A stretch of 34,592 nucleotides of DNA from WHTG01 sp035540515 (lineage in GTDB: Bacteria > Actinomycetota > Nitriliruptoria > Euzebyales > Egibacteraceae), in contig DATLGM010000107.1 in NCBI GenBank assembly GCA_035540515.1, forward strand, positions 1 through 34,592, read 5' to 3'. How positions within the stretch are numbered: position 1 is the first letter of the stretch; the number at the start of each line of letters is the position of its first letter. Shown piece after piece: positions 16,748-24,109 of this stretch. The notes beneath the pieces are model-generated. The model was not told the DNA's origin, did no database searches, and saw nothing but the letters and a program-made list of their open reading frames with translations. The translations under genes and the position numbers were made by a program.

Positions 16748-17341
16748 ATGACCGCCATCGTCCTGACCAGAACAGAACCGACCAGGGACGTCGTCTACGC
16801 GACGTTGGTCACCGCGTTCACGTCCGACCCCATCATCCGTTGGCTGTACCCCGATCCGCAGCGCTACCTGCAGTGGTTCCCTCGCCTGCTTGATCTGGCT
16901 GGTGGGACCGCGTTCACCACCGCCAGCGCCGACCATCAGCCAGGCGGCGCCGCCCTGTGGGTAAGCCCCGGCACCGAGACGCCCGAAGAACCCCTCGTGC
17001 AGCTGTTCACCGCCAGCATCGACCCACGGCGGCACGAGGCGGTCTTCGGCTTTTTCGCCCAAGTCCTCGAGCACCATCCGGACCAGCCGCACTGGTACCT
17101 GCCGTTCATCGGTGTGGAGCCAAACCGCCAGGGCCATGGGCTCGGCACGGCGATCCTGCGCACCGGCCTCCAGCGCTGTGACGACGCGGCGACGCCTGCC
17201 TACCTGGAGGCGAGCAGCCCGCGCAACCGCCGCCTGTACGAGCAGCACGGTTTCATCGCGGCGGCGGAGATCCAGTCGGGGGACTCACCGCCGCTGTGGC
17301 CGATGTGGCGGGCGGCGACACGACAGGAGGAAGGGACATGA
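16748..17341 (+). CDS. GNAT-family N-acetyltransferase
   Basis: The 197-aa protein transfers an acetyl group from acetyl-CoA to an unidentified amine. The acetyl-CoA pyrophosphate loop is in VEPNRQGHGLGTAIL (residues 123-137), matching the Q/R-x-x-G-x-G pattern. A C-terminal NRRLYEQHGFI strand-helix follows, as is typical of the fold. ATG 16748 is chosen with AAAGGA about 5 nt upstream; the open frame extends to 16571 but overlaps the luxR gene's end. The 142 nt before this gene (16606-16747) hold no gene or obvious structure. Its stop overlaps the methyltransferase start as ATGA. Confidence 0.9.
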   Translation: MTAIVLTRTEPTRDVVYATLVTAFTSDPIIRWLYPDPQRYLQWFPRLLDLAGGTAFTTASADHQPGGAALWVSPGTETPEEPLVQLFTASIDPRRHEAVFGFFAQVLEHHPDQPHWYLPFIGVEPNRQGHGLGTAILRTGLQRCDDAATPAYLEASSPRNRRLYEQHGFIAAAEIQSGDSPPLWPMWRAATRQEEGT

Positions 17342-18162
17342 CCACCACCGCCCAGAACCCGGCGCAGGCCTACCAGCAGTACTACGGGCCGGCGATCTTC
17401 GAACCGCTCAGCGCCCAGGTCATCCCGCTGGCGAGCATCCAGCCCGGCGACGCGGTCCTCGACATTGCCTGCGGCACTGGCATCCTGACCCGCCACGCGG
17501 CGGTATGGGCCGGCCCGACGGGCCGCGTCGTCGGGGTGGACGTGAACCCGGCCATGATCGAGGTGGCACGCACACACCCCTCGCCCGTCACACCCTCGAT
17601 CACCTACGAGGCCGGCGACGCAACCGCGCTCACCTTTCCCGATGACGCGTTCGACGTCGTCCTGTGCCAGCAGGGCCTGCAGTTCTTCGACGACCGGCCC
17701 GCGGCCCTTGAGGGCATCCGGCGTGTCGCACGGCCCGGGGCCCGCGTCGTGCTGGCGGTGTGGAAGGGCCTGGACCATCACCCGCTGTTCCGGGCACTGG
17801 CAGAAGCGGAGCAGCCGCACCTGGCAGCGGTTGGCGCGGGCGTGACCTGGGATGATCTCGTCGCCCCGTTCTCCCTCGGGGACGCCGACGCCGTGCGTGA
17901 CGTCTTCACATCGAACGGCCTGCACCAGGTGGAGCTGTTCGACCGGTCGATCGAGGCGCGTTTTGCCGACGCCGACCGGTTCGTCGAACGGCTCGAGTTC
18001 GCCTACGCCGCGGTCGTCCCGCTGTTCACGGAGAACCCCGATGCCTTCGCCGCCTACCTGACCGCGATTGGCGAGGACACCCGGGAGGTGGTGGCGGGAT
18101 ACCGGCAGGGAGACGAGGTGGTCGTGCCGATGCACGCCACGATCGCCGTGGCCACCGCCTAG
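17338..18162 (+). CDS. Class I SAM-dependent methyltransferase (UbiE/Methyltransf_11-like)
   Basis: The 274-aa Rossmann-fold methyltransferase has SAM motif I LDIACGTGIL at residues 41-50, the acidic loop VGVDVNPAMIEVA, and motif DAFDVVLCQQGLQFF. These resemble the UbiE/COQ5 and SmtA groups. The substrate is unknown; a small hydrophobic or quinone-like molecule is common for the family. ATG 17338 follows GGAGGAAGGG and overlaps the GNAT stop. The 3' end overlaps the convergent zinc dehydrogenase gene by 4 nt. Confidence 0.9.
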   Translation: MTTTAQNPAQAYQQYYGPAIFEPLSAQVIPLASIQPGDAVLDIACGTGILTRHAAVWAGPTGRVVGVDVNPAMIEVARTHPSPVTPSITYEAGDATALTFPDDAFDVVLCQQGLQFFDDRPAALEGIRRVARPGARVVLAVWKGLDHHPLFRALAEAEQPHLAAVGAGVTWDDLVAPFSLGDADAVRDVFTSNGLHQVELFDRSIEARFADADRFVERLEFAYAAVVPLFTENPDAFAAYLTAIGEDTREVVAGYRQGDEVVVPMHATIAVATA

Positions 18163-19337
18163 GGTCGGAACAGCACCTTGATGGCGCCGTCCTCCTTCTT
18201 CTGGAACATCTCGTAGGCGGCCGGCGCATCGCGGAGCGGGACGATGTGCGTGTGGAACGACTCGACACCGAGCGGGTCGGCGTCGTCGCTGACGAGCGGC
18301 ACGATGTCGTCCACCCACGCCTTGACGTTGGCCTGTCCCATCCGCAGCTGCACCTGCTTGTCGAACATCGTCATCATCGGCAGCGGATCGGCCTCACCGC
18401 CGTAGACACCGCTGAGCGAGATCGTGCCGCCGCGGCGCACGACGTCGACGGCCGCCTTCAGCGCACCGAGTCGGTCCACGCCGGCGGCCTTGAACATGGC
18501 CGCCGCCAGCGGGTCGGGCATGAAGGACGTGACCTGGTGCGCCGCCTTGGCCACCGGTGAACCGTGCGCCTCCATCCCCACGGCGTCGATGACCGCATCC
18601 GCACCACGGCCGTCGGTCAGGTCCCTGACCTGCTCGCCGACCGCGTCGCTGTACTCCACGGTCTCCACGCCGTCCCAGGCGCCCGAGCGCTTGAGACGCT
18701 CGGGCTCGATGTCCACCCCGATGACCCGGTGGCCCCGGTGGGCGGCAACCCTCGATGCCATCTCGCCGATGGGCCCCAAGCCCAGAACGGCGAGCGTGCC
18801 GCCGTCCTCGACGTCTGCGTACTCCACCGCCTGCCAGGCCGTGGGCAGCACGTCCGACAGATACACGAAGCGCTCGTCCGGGGGGCCGTGCGGCACCTTG
18901 ATCTGCGTGAAGTTGGCATGTGGCACCCGCAGGTACTCCGCCTGACCGCCGGGGACCTGCCCGTACAGCTTGGTGTAGCCGAACAGGTTGGCCCCCATAC
19001 CGTGCTCGCGGGTCTGGGTTGTCTCGCACTGCGTGTACAGCCTGCGGTCACACATGAAGCAGCTGCCGCAGGAGATCTGGAACGGGATCACCACGCGGTC
19101 GCCGGCAGTGATCTCCGTCACGTCGGGACCGACCGCCTCCACCACACCCATGGGCTCGTGACCAAGGATGTCGCCGGCGTCCAGGAACGGCCCCATGACC
19201 TCGTACAGATGCAGGTCCGAGCCGCACAGACCCGTCGTGGTGATGCGCACGATCGCATCGGTCGGCTCTTGGATGACGGGGTCGGGAACCTCCTCGACGC
19301 TGATGCTGCGCTTGCCCTGCCAGGTGACGGCTCGCAT
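18159..19337 (-). CDS. Zinc-dependent alcohol dehydrogenase (MDR), formaldehyde-dehydrogenase-like subgroup
   Basis: The 392-aa medium-chain dehydrogenase has catalytic zinc ligands C38, H60 and E61 (GHEP) and a structural-zinc cluster C90, C93, C96 and C104. The Rossmann motif GLGPIGEM is followed by IGVDIEPERL; an Asp closes strand beta-2, which favours NAD+. The length and the insertion around residues 105-130 match the glutathione-independent formaldehyde dehydrogenase-like group rather than short ADHs. ATG 19337 gives the family-typical MRAVTWQGK start, although its ribosome site is weak. It is the last gene of a four-gene leftward unit and could oxidise an alcohol or aldehyde from the sugar pathway, or detoxify formaldehyde. 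Confidence 0.92.
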   Translation of the reverse strand: MRAVTWQGKRSISVEEVPDPVIQEPTDAIVRITTTGLCGSDLHLYEVMGPFLDAGDILGHEPMGVVEAVGPDVTEITAGDRVVIPFQISCGSCFMCDRRLYTQCETTQTREHGMGANLFGYTKLYGQVPGGQAEYLRVPHANFTQIKVPHGPPDERFVYLSDVLPTAWQAVEYADVEDGGTLAVLGLGPIGEMASRVAAHRGHRVIGVDIEPERLKRSGAWDGVETVEYSDAVGEQVRDLTDGRGADAVIDAVGMEAHGSPVAKAAHQVTSFMPDPLAAAMFKAAGVDRLGALKAAVDVVRRGGTISLSGVYGGEADPLPMMTMFDKQVQLRMGQANVKAWVDDIVPLVSDDADPLGVESFHTHIVPLRDAPAAYEMFQKKEDGAIKVLFRP

Positions 19338-19402
19338 GGAGATCCACTTTCGTCGGCTGCTCCGACGGACTACCCCGGGCGCGCGTCGGTTAACGCGAGG
19401 AG

Positions 19403-20416
19403 TCAGCGGCGCGGGTCGACGTGGACCTTCGGCGCCGGCCCCCATGCGGCCGGCCGCTCCCCGCGCAGCACGGCGGACACGCCGTCCAGACCGACGGTCG
19501 TCGCCAGCAGCGGCCGTGGATCCACCGCCCCGGAGCCGTACAGCTCGATCGTGCCGGCAAGTCCGGGCGAGCCGGACAGGATGCCGACCGCGGTCACGTC
19601 CTTGAAGGCTAGGGTGCGGGTGTCCAGCATGCTCGGCTGCCCGGCCAGACCGACGTAGACGACCCGCCTGCCAGGCTCGACGAGCTCGGCGGCGAGGGCC
19701 GGCAGGTGGGGCGCGTTGGACGCGTCCACCACGGCGTCGAAGGCCAGCGCCGGCAGGTCCTCGCGGGTCCACGCGTGGTCAAAGCCGACGGCGCGGGCGA
19801 ACGCGACGGCCTCTGGCCGCCGGGCGAGCAGGTGCACCTCGATGCCGCGGGCCGCGGCGATCATCGCCACCAGCAAACCGATCGTGCCGGTGCCCAGCAC
19901 GAGCATCCGCTCCCCCGGCGCCAGCGCGGCGGCATCGACCGAGCGCAGTGCGTTGGCGCCGGGTTCGATCAGCGCCCCCGCCGCCGCGTCGACCGGGTCG
20001 GGGACACGGTGCAACGCGGTGACCGGCACGGGCAGCTGCTCGGCGAGCGCCCCCGGCCATCCGTTGCGGATGCCGATCTCGTAGCGGTCCTCACACAGGT
20101 GCTGCCGTCCGCTTGTGCAGCGCTGGCAGTGCCCGCATCCGAGCATCGTGTCGCCGGTGACCCGTTGCCCGACCCAGCTGGCATCCACGCCGTCCCCGAC
20201 CGAGGACACGGTGCCGACCCACTCGTGCCCGATGCGGATGGGGTACGCCGCCTGGCCGGTGTGCAGGTAGGCCATCTCGCCGGTGAAGAACTCGGCGTCG
20301 GTGCCGCACACCCCGGCGCGCTCGACGTCGACGACGGCCTGTCCAGGTGCCGCCGTGGGCGGTGCGACCTCCTGCACCTCGCCGCACTGCGGGGCGGTGA
20401 TGACGAATGCGCGCAT
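19403..20416 (-). CDS. Zinc-dependent sugar (aldose) dehydrogenase, MDR superfamily
   Basis: The 337-aa protein belongs to the polyol/glucose dehydrogenase branch of MDR enzymes. Catalytic zinc ligands are C37, H64 and E65; structural-zinc cysteines are C94, C97, C100 and C108. The Rossmann motif is GTGTIG, and strand beta-2 ends VHLLARRP with Arg in place of the usual Asp, which suggests NADP+ preference (inference). ATG 20416 has GGAGG 7 nt upstream; the open frame continues to 20470 without support. It sits directly downstream of a lactonase and an SDR, so oxidation of an aldose at C1 to the lactone is the likely role. Confidence 0.9.
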   Translation of the reverse strand: MRAFVITAPQCGEVQEVAPPTAAPGQAVVDVERAGVCGTDAEFFTGEMAYLHTGQAAYPIRIGHEWVGTVSSVGDGVDASWVGQRVTGDTMLGCGHCQRCTSGRQHLCEDRYEIGIRNGWPGALAEQLPVPVTALHRVPDPVDAAAGALIEPGANALRSVDAAALAPGERMLVLGTGTIGLLVAMIAAARGIEVHLLARRPEAVAFARAVGFDHAWTREDLPALAFDAVVDASNAPHLPALAAELVEPGRRVVYVGLAGQPSMLDTRTLAFKDVTAVGILSGSPGLAGTIELYGSGAVDPRPLLATTVGLDGVSAVLRGERPAAWGPAPKVHVDPRR

Positions 20417-20441
20417 CAGCGGCCTCCGGTGTGCACGGCCG

Positions 20442-21305
20442 TCACCCCGCGAAGGGCGTGAGTGGAACACCGCGCCCCGCGCCGGCGACGACGAACAGCC
20501 GCCCGGCCAGGGGCTCCTGCTCAGCCCGCTCGTCGTCGAAGTCCTCGCGCGCCGTGGTGATGTACAGGTCGGTCAGATCGTCGCCGCCGAACATCGGGGC
20601 GGTCACCTGGCCCGCGGGTACAGGGACGGTGTCGATCCTGTTGCCGGCGTCGTCGAAGCGCGCGACGGCGCCACCTTCGTGCAACGCCACCCACACGGCG
20701 CCGCCCGCATCCAGGACCAGCCCGTCAGGGACAGCGGGGCCGTCGATGTCGGCGAACCACCGGCGATCGTTGGGCAAGCCGTCGTCGTCGAGGTCCCACA
20801 CGTCGACGCTCCCCGTCACGGTGTCGACGTAGTACATGCGCCGGCGACCCGCGTCGAACGCGATGCCGTTAGAGATGCCGACGCCGTCCGCGACCACGGT
20901 GACCGCCCCGTCGGGGTCGATGCGGCACAGCCGCCCCTCGCGACCCTGGCCGTCACGCCGCATCGTGCCGACGTACAGCCGCCCCTGCGGGTCGCAGGTG
21001 CCGTCGTTGCAGCGGTGCTCAGGGTCGTCGGACAACCGCGCCAGCGTCCGTTCGCTGCCGTCGTCGTCGCGGAGGACGATGGCGGACCCGACGGCCAACA
21101 CCAGTCCACCACCGGCGCGTGGGAGCACCAGCGACACCGTGTCGGGCAGGGACTCGCTGCTGACTTCGCCTGTGGACGGGAGCAGCGCGTGGTGGCGCCG
21201 GCCCACGATGTCCACCCAGTGCAGCCGGCCGCCGAACCACCGCGGCCCCTCCCCGAGCACGGCCTGCACGTCGGTCACCGGCACCGCTGATGGCATCACG
21301 CTCAC
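20442..21305 (-). CDS. SMP-30/gluconolactonase-family aldonolactonase
   Basis: The 287-aa six-bladed beta-propeller hydrolyses sugar lactones to aldonic acids using one divalent metal. Expected ligands are visible: E19 in LGEGP, N146 in GISNG, and D194 in AVPDG. The substrate-binding R98 and N100 in HRCNDG are also present, with the family stretch GRLYVGTM. Start GTG 21305 is used; the in-frame ATG at 21296 is equally plausible. Only 7 nt separate it from the upstream SDR gene. It fits step two of an oxidative, non-phosphorylating sugar route. Confidence 0.92.
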   Translation of the reverse strand: MSVMPSAVPVTDVQAVLGEGPRWFGGRLHWVDIVGRRHHALLPSTGEVSSESLPDTVSLVLPRAGGGLVLAVGSAIVLRDDDGSERTLARLSDDPEHRCNDGTCDPQGRLYVGTMRRDGQGREGRLCRIDPDGAVTVVADGVGISNGIAFDAGRRRMYYVDTVTGSVDVWDLDDDGLPNDRRWFADIDGPAVPDGLVLDAGGAVWVALHEGGAVARFDDAGNRIDTVPVPAGQVTAPMFGGDDLTDLYITTAREDFDDERAEQEPLAGRLFVVAGAGRGVPLTPFAG

Positions 21306-21312
21306 CCCGCTT

Positions 21313-22044
21313 TCAGGCGGCGGTTAGGCCGCCGTCGAGGACCAGGACCGTGCCCGTCGCGAACTCGGCCGCGTCGCTGGCCAGGTAGCCGATGGCCTGT
21401 GCGACCTCCTCAGGCCGGCCCAGCCGCCCCACCGGCTGCCGGGCCGTCAGCGCGGCGCGCGCCTGCTCGGGATCGTCGGCCTGGTCCAGCAGGCGCCCCA
21501 CCCACGGCGAGTCGATCGTTCCGGGGCACACGCACGAGCAGCGCACCCCCGTACCGGCGTACTGCACCGCGACCTGGCGCGTGAAGGCGATCACCGCGCC
21601 CTTGCTCGCGCAGTACGCCGCCCGGTCCTTCAGGCCAACCAGACCCGCCACCGAAGCGGTGTTCACGATCACCCCGGCGCCGCGGTCGAGCATCGACGGA
21701 AGCACCTGCTGCGTGCACAAGAACACCCCCCGCGCGTTGACCGCAAAGACCCGGTCCCATTCCTCGAGGCTGCTGCCCACCGCATCCGTCGTCGATCCGA
21801 TGCCGGCGTTGTTGCACAGCACGTCCACCCGCCCCGTCGCGTCCAGTGCCTGCTCGACGAAGGCCGTCACCGACTCAGGCTCGCTGACGTCCAGCTGCAC
21901 CGGGTGGGCGCCGTCGGGCACCCCCGACGGGTCGAGGTCGCCGGCGAAGACCCGGTCACCCTGCTCGAGGAACAGCCGCACCGCCGCCGCCCCGATCCCC
22001 GATCCCCCACCGGTGACGAGCACGGTCCTGGGTCCTGCTGCCAT
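21313..22044 (-). CDS. Short-chain dehydrogenase (SDR), 2-keto-3-deoxy-L-fuconate dehydrogenase-like
   Basis: The 243-aa classical SDR has TGGGSGIG at residues 11-18, D36 after strand beta-2 (NAD+ type), NNAG, N103, and the triad S131, Y144 and K148. The CPGTIDSPW segment and the following ARQPVGRLG resemble 2-keto-3-deoxy-L-fuconate 4-dehydrogenases and human BDH2. That is the enzyme step before a 2,4-diketo acid hydrolase, and an FAH-family candidate for the hydrolase is encoded nearby. ATG 22044 has AGGAG about 5 nt upstream. It is first in a leftward four-gene unit. The family is certain; the substrate is inferred from resemblance and context. Confidence 0.92.
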   Translation of the reverse strand: MAAGPRTVLVTGGGSGIGAAAVRLFLEQGDRVFAGDLDPSGVPDGAHPVQLDVSEPESVTAFVEQALDATGRVDVLCNNAGIGSTTDAVGSSLEEWDRVFAVNARGVFLCTQQVLPSMLDRGAGVIVNTASVAGLVGLKDRAAYCASKGAVIAFTRQVAVQYAGTGVRCSCVCPGTIDSPWVGRLLDQADDPEQARAALTARQPVGRLGRPEEVAQAIGYLASDAAEFATGTVLVLDGGLTAA

Positions 22045-22063
22045 CACCGCTCCTGACGCCTCG

Positions 22064-22078
22064 TTGACAGGGGGTCAA
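22064..22078. promoter_or_regulatory. Inverted repeat TTGAC-N5-GTCAA in a divergent promoter region
   Basis: This 5+5 bp inverted repeat lies in the 76-nt gap between the divergent SDR and TIM-barrel isomerase genes. TTGACA (22064-22069) also reads as a rightward -35 hexamer, and TTGACC reads as one on the other strand. A regulator bound here could control both units. It differs from the TGTATACA site at 3498, so another regulator is implied. Confidence 0.45.
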
Positions 22079-22120
22079 TACTGCCGCACAAACGCCGACA
22101 GACGACCAGGAGGTACCGCC

Positions 22121-23128
22121 ATGCCTCGCCCGATCACGCTGTTCACCGGCCAGTGGGCCGACCTGCCCTTTGAGGAGATGTGCCGCCTCGCCTCGGAATG
22201 GGGCTACGACGGTCTCGAGATCGCCTGCTGGGGCGATCACTTCGAGGTCGACAAAGCGCTGTCCGACGACGGCTACATCGACGGCCGCCGCGAGATCTTG
22301 TCCAAGTACAACCTCGACGTGTACGCCATCAGCAACCACCTGGTCGGTCAGGCCGTGTGCGACCACCCGATCGACGAGCGGCACAAGGGCATCCTCCCCG
22401 GCCGGATCTGGGGTGATGGTGAGCCCGAGGGGGTCCGACAGCGCGCCGCCGAGGAGATGAAGGACACCGCACGGGCCGCCGCCAAGCTGGGCGTGGACAC
22501 CGTGATCGGCTTCACCGGATCCAGCATCTGGCACTTCGTGGCGATGTTCCCACCCGTCCCCGAGCACATGATCGAGGCGGGGTATCAGGACTTCGCCGAC
22601 CGGTGGAACCCGATCCTGGACGTGTTCGACGAGGTCGGCGTCCGGTTCGCCCACGAGGTGCACCCCAGCGAGATCGCCTACGACTACTGGACGACCGTCA
22701 AGACGATGGAGGCGATCGGCCACCGCCCCGCCTTCGGCTTGAACTTCGACCCCAGCCACTTCGTGTGGCAGGACCTGGATCCGGTCGGCTTCCTGTGGGA
22801 CTTCAAGGACCGGATCTACCACGTGGACTGCAAGGAGTCGGTCAAGCAGTTCAACGGCCGCAACGGGCGTCTCGGGTCGCACCTGCCGTGGGGCGACCCG
22901 CGCCGCGGCTGGGACTTCGTGTCCACCGGCCACGGCGACGTGCCGTGGGAGGCGTGCTTCCGGATGCTCAACGCGATCGGCTACGACGGGCCGATCTCGG
23001 TGGAGTGGGAGGACGCCGGCATGAACCGCCTCATCGGCGGCCCCGAGGCGTTGGAGTTCATCCGCAAGATGGTCCAGATCGAGCCGTCCGAGGCCTCGTT
23101 CGACGCCGCGTTCAGCTCCGGGGACTGA
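22121..23128 (+). CDS. TIM-barrel sugar isomerase/epimerase (IolE/xylose isomerase-like)
   Basis: The 335-aa barrel protein has the four metal ligands E179 (HEVHPSE), D210 (NFDPSHF), H234 (YHVDCKE) and E295 (VEWED). This is the arrangement of the AP-endonuclease-2 superfamily with inosose dehydratases, xylose isomerases and ketose epimerases. It is clearly distinct from the epimerase-like protein at 5141, being longer and with an insertion around residues 85-110. ATG 22121 has an excellent AGGAGG 7 nt upstream. It probably isomerises a free sugar or keto-sugar within the surrounding sugar-acid cluster. The substrate is unknown. Confidence 0.9.
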   Translation: MPRPITLFTGQWADLPFEEMCRLASEWGYDGLEIACWGDHFEVDKALSDDGYIDGRREILSKYNLDVYAISNHLVGQAVCDHPIDERHKGILPGRIWGDGEPEGVRQRAAEEMKDTARAAAKLGVDTVIGFTGSSIWHFVAMFPPVPEHMIEAGYQDFADRWNPILDVFDEVGVRFAHEVHPSEIAYDYWTTVKTMEAIGHRPAFGLNFDPSHFVWQDLDPVGFLWDFKDRIYHVDCKESVKQFNGRNGRLGSHLPWGDPRRGWDFVSTGHGDVPWEACFRMLNAIGYDGPISVEWEDAGMNRLIGGPEALEFIRKMVQIEPSEASFDAAFSSGD

Positions 23129-23143
23129 CGCGCTGCCTCCCGC

Positions 23144-23178
23144 AGGTCCGGGCCGCCGCTACGGCGTGGCCCGGACCT
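23144..23178. terminator. Bidirectional terminator-like hairpin between convergent genes
   Basis: The arms AGGTCCGGGCC (23144-23154) and GGCCCGGACCT (23168-23178) match perfectly over 11 bp around a 13-nt loop. The stop codon of the leftward FAH-family gene (23159-23161) lies in the loop, so one arm encodes its last residues. The rightward isomerase ends 16 nt before it. There is no T tract, as is usual in high-GC actinobacteria. Confidence 0.65.
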
Positions 23179-24010
23179 GTTGGCGCTGGCGGCCGAGCCC
23201 GTCGATCCCCAGCTCCATGACGTCGCCATCACGCAGGTAGACCGGCGGGTCGTGGCCCATGCCCACCCCCGGCGGCGTGCCGGTGTTGATCAGATCGCCG
23301 GGCTCCAGCGTCACGAACTGGCTGATGTAGTGGATGAGGAACGCCGGCCGGAACAGCATGGTGGCGGTGCTCCCGTCCTGGCGTCGTTCGCCGTTGACGT
23401 CCAGCCACATCGGCAGGTTGTGGACGTCGTCGATCTCGTCGGGGGTTGCCAGCCACGGGCCGCAGGGGTTGAAGGTGGGAGCGGACTTCCCCTTGACCCA
23501 CTGGCCGCCCCGCTCGATCTGGAACTCCCGCTCGCTGACATCGTTGACGAGCACGTAGCCGGCGATCGCCTCGCGGGCGGCATCCTCGTCTTGCAGGTAG
23601 CTGGCCCGCCGGCCGACGACGACCCCCAGCTCGACCTCCCAGTCGGTCTTGGTCGACCGGCGCGGGATGAGCACGTCGTCGTCTGGGCCGACGAGGGTGT
23701 TCGGCGCCTTGTTGAACAGGATCGGCTCGTCAGGGACGGCCTGACCGGTCTCCGCAGCGTGGTCGGTGTAGTTCAGCCCGATGCACAGGATCTGATGGGG
23801 ACGGGCGATGGGCGCACCGATGCGTTGGCCCGCGACCTCCTTGACCTCACCGTCTTCCGTCCGACGGTGGACCACGTCGCGGAGCCGCTCGACGCCACCA
23901 TCGGCGAAGAACCGACCGTCGAAGTCCTCGACGACGTCGGAGACATCGACGTACCGTTCCTCGTCGACGCGGACGGCGGGACGTTCGGCGCCGGCGGCGC
24001 CCACTCGCAT
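23159..24010 (-). CDS. Fumarylacetoacetate hydrolase-family protein, 2,4-diketo-3-deoxy-L-fuconate hydrolase-like
   Basis: The 283-aa protein cleaves or isomerises a carbon skeleton using a divalent metal. Metal ligands E125, E127 (WEVELG) and D157 (NDVSE), with H84 in LNYTDHA, are all present. The segments ILCIGLNYTDHAAETG, STKTDWEVELGVVVG, NDVSEREFQ and INTGTPPGVGMG closely recall the 2,4-diketo-3-deoxy-L-fuconate/rhamnonate hydrolases, often mislabelled ureidoglycolate lyase. These give pyruvate plus L-lactate. ATG 24010 gives the family-typical start; a GTG at 24019 has GGAGG 4 nt upstream and may be used instead. It is divergent from the IlvD-type dehydratase. Confidence 0.9.
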   Translation of the reverse strand: MRVGAAGAERPAVRVDEERYVDVSDVVEDFDGRFFADGGVERLRDVVHRRTEDGEVKEVAGQRIGAPIARPHQILCIGLNYTDHAAETGQAVPDEPILFNKAPNTLVGPDDDVLIPRRSTKTDWEVELGVVVGRRASYLQDEDAAREAIAGYVLVNDVSEREFQIERGGQWVKGKSAPTFNPCGPWLATPDEIDDVHNLPMWLDVNGERRQDGSTATMLFRPAFLIHYISQFVTLEPGDLINTGTPPGVGMGHDPPVYLRDGDVMELGIDGLGRQRQQVRATP

Positions 24011-24109
24011 CAGCAGCACGGTGCCTCCATGACCTGCGGTGGGCCGGGCACCCCAGCAGGCGAATCGACGGGGGAGGCAGACTAGACGCTTGGCAGACTG
24101 GTGGAGGTC

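Noticed and set aside
21392..22120. N-terminal extension of the TIM-barrel isomerase
   Set aside because: It is antisense to the SDR. The ATG at 22121 has AGGAGG 7 nt upstream.
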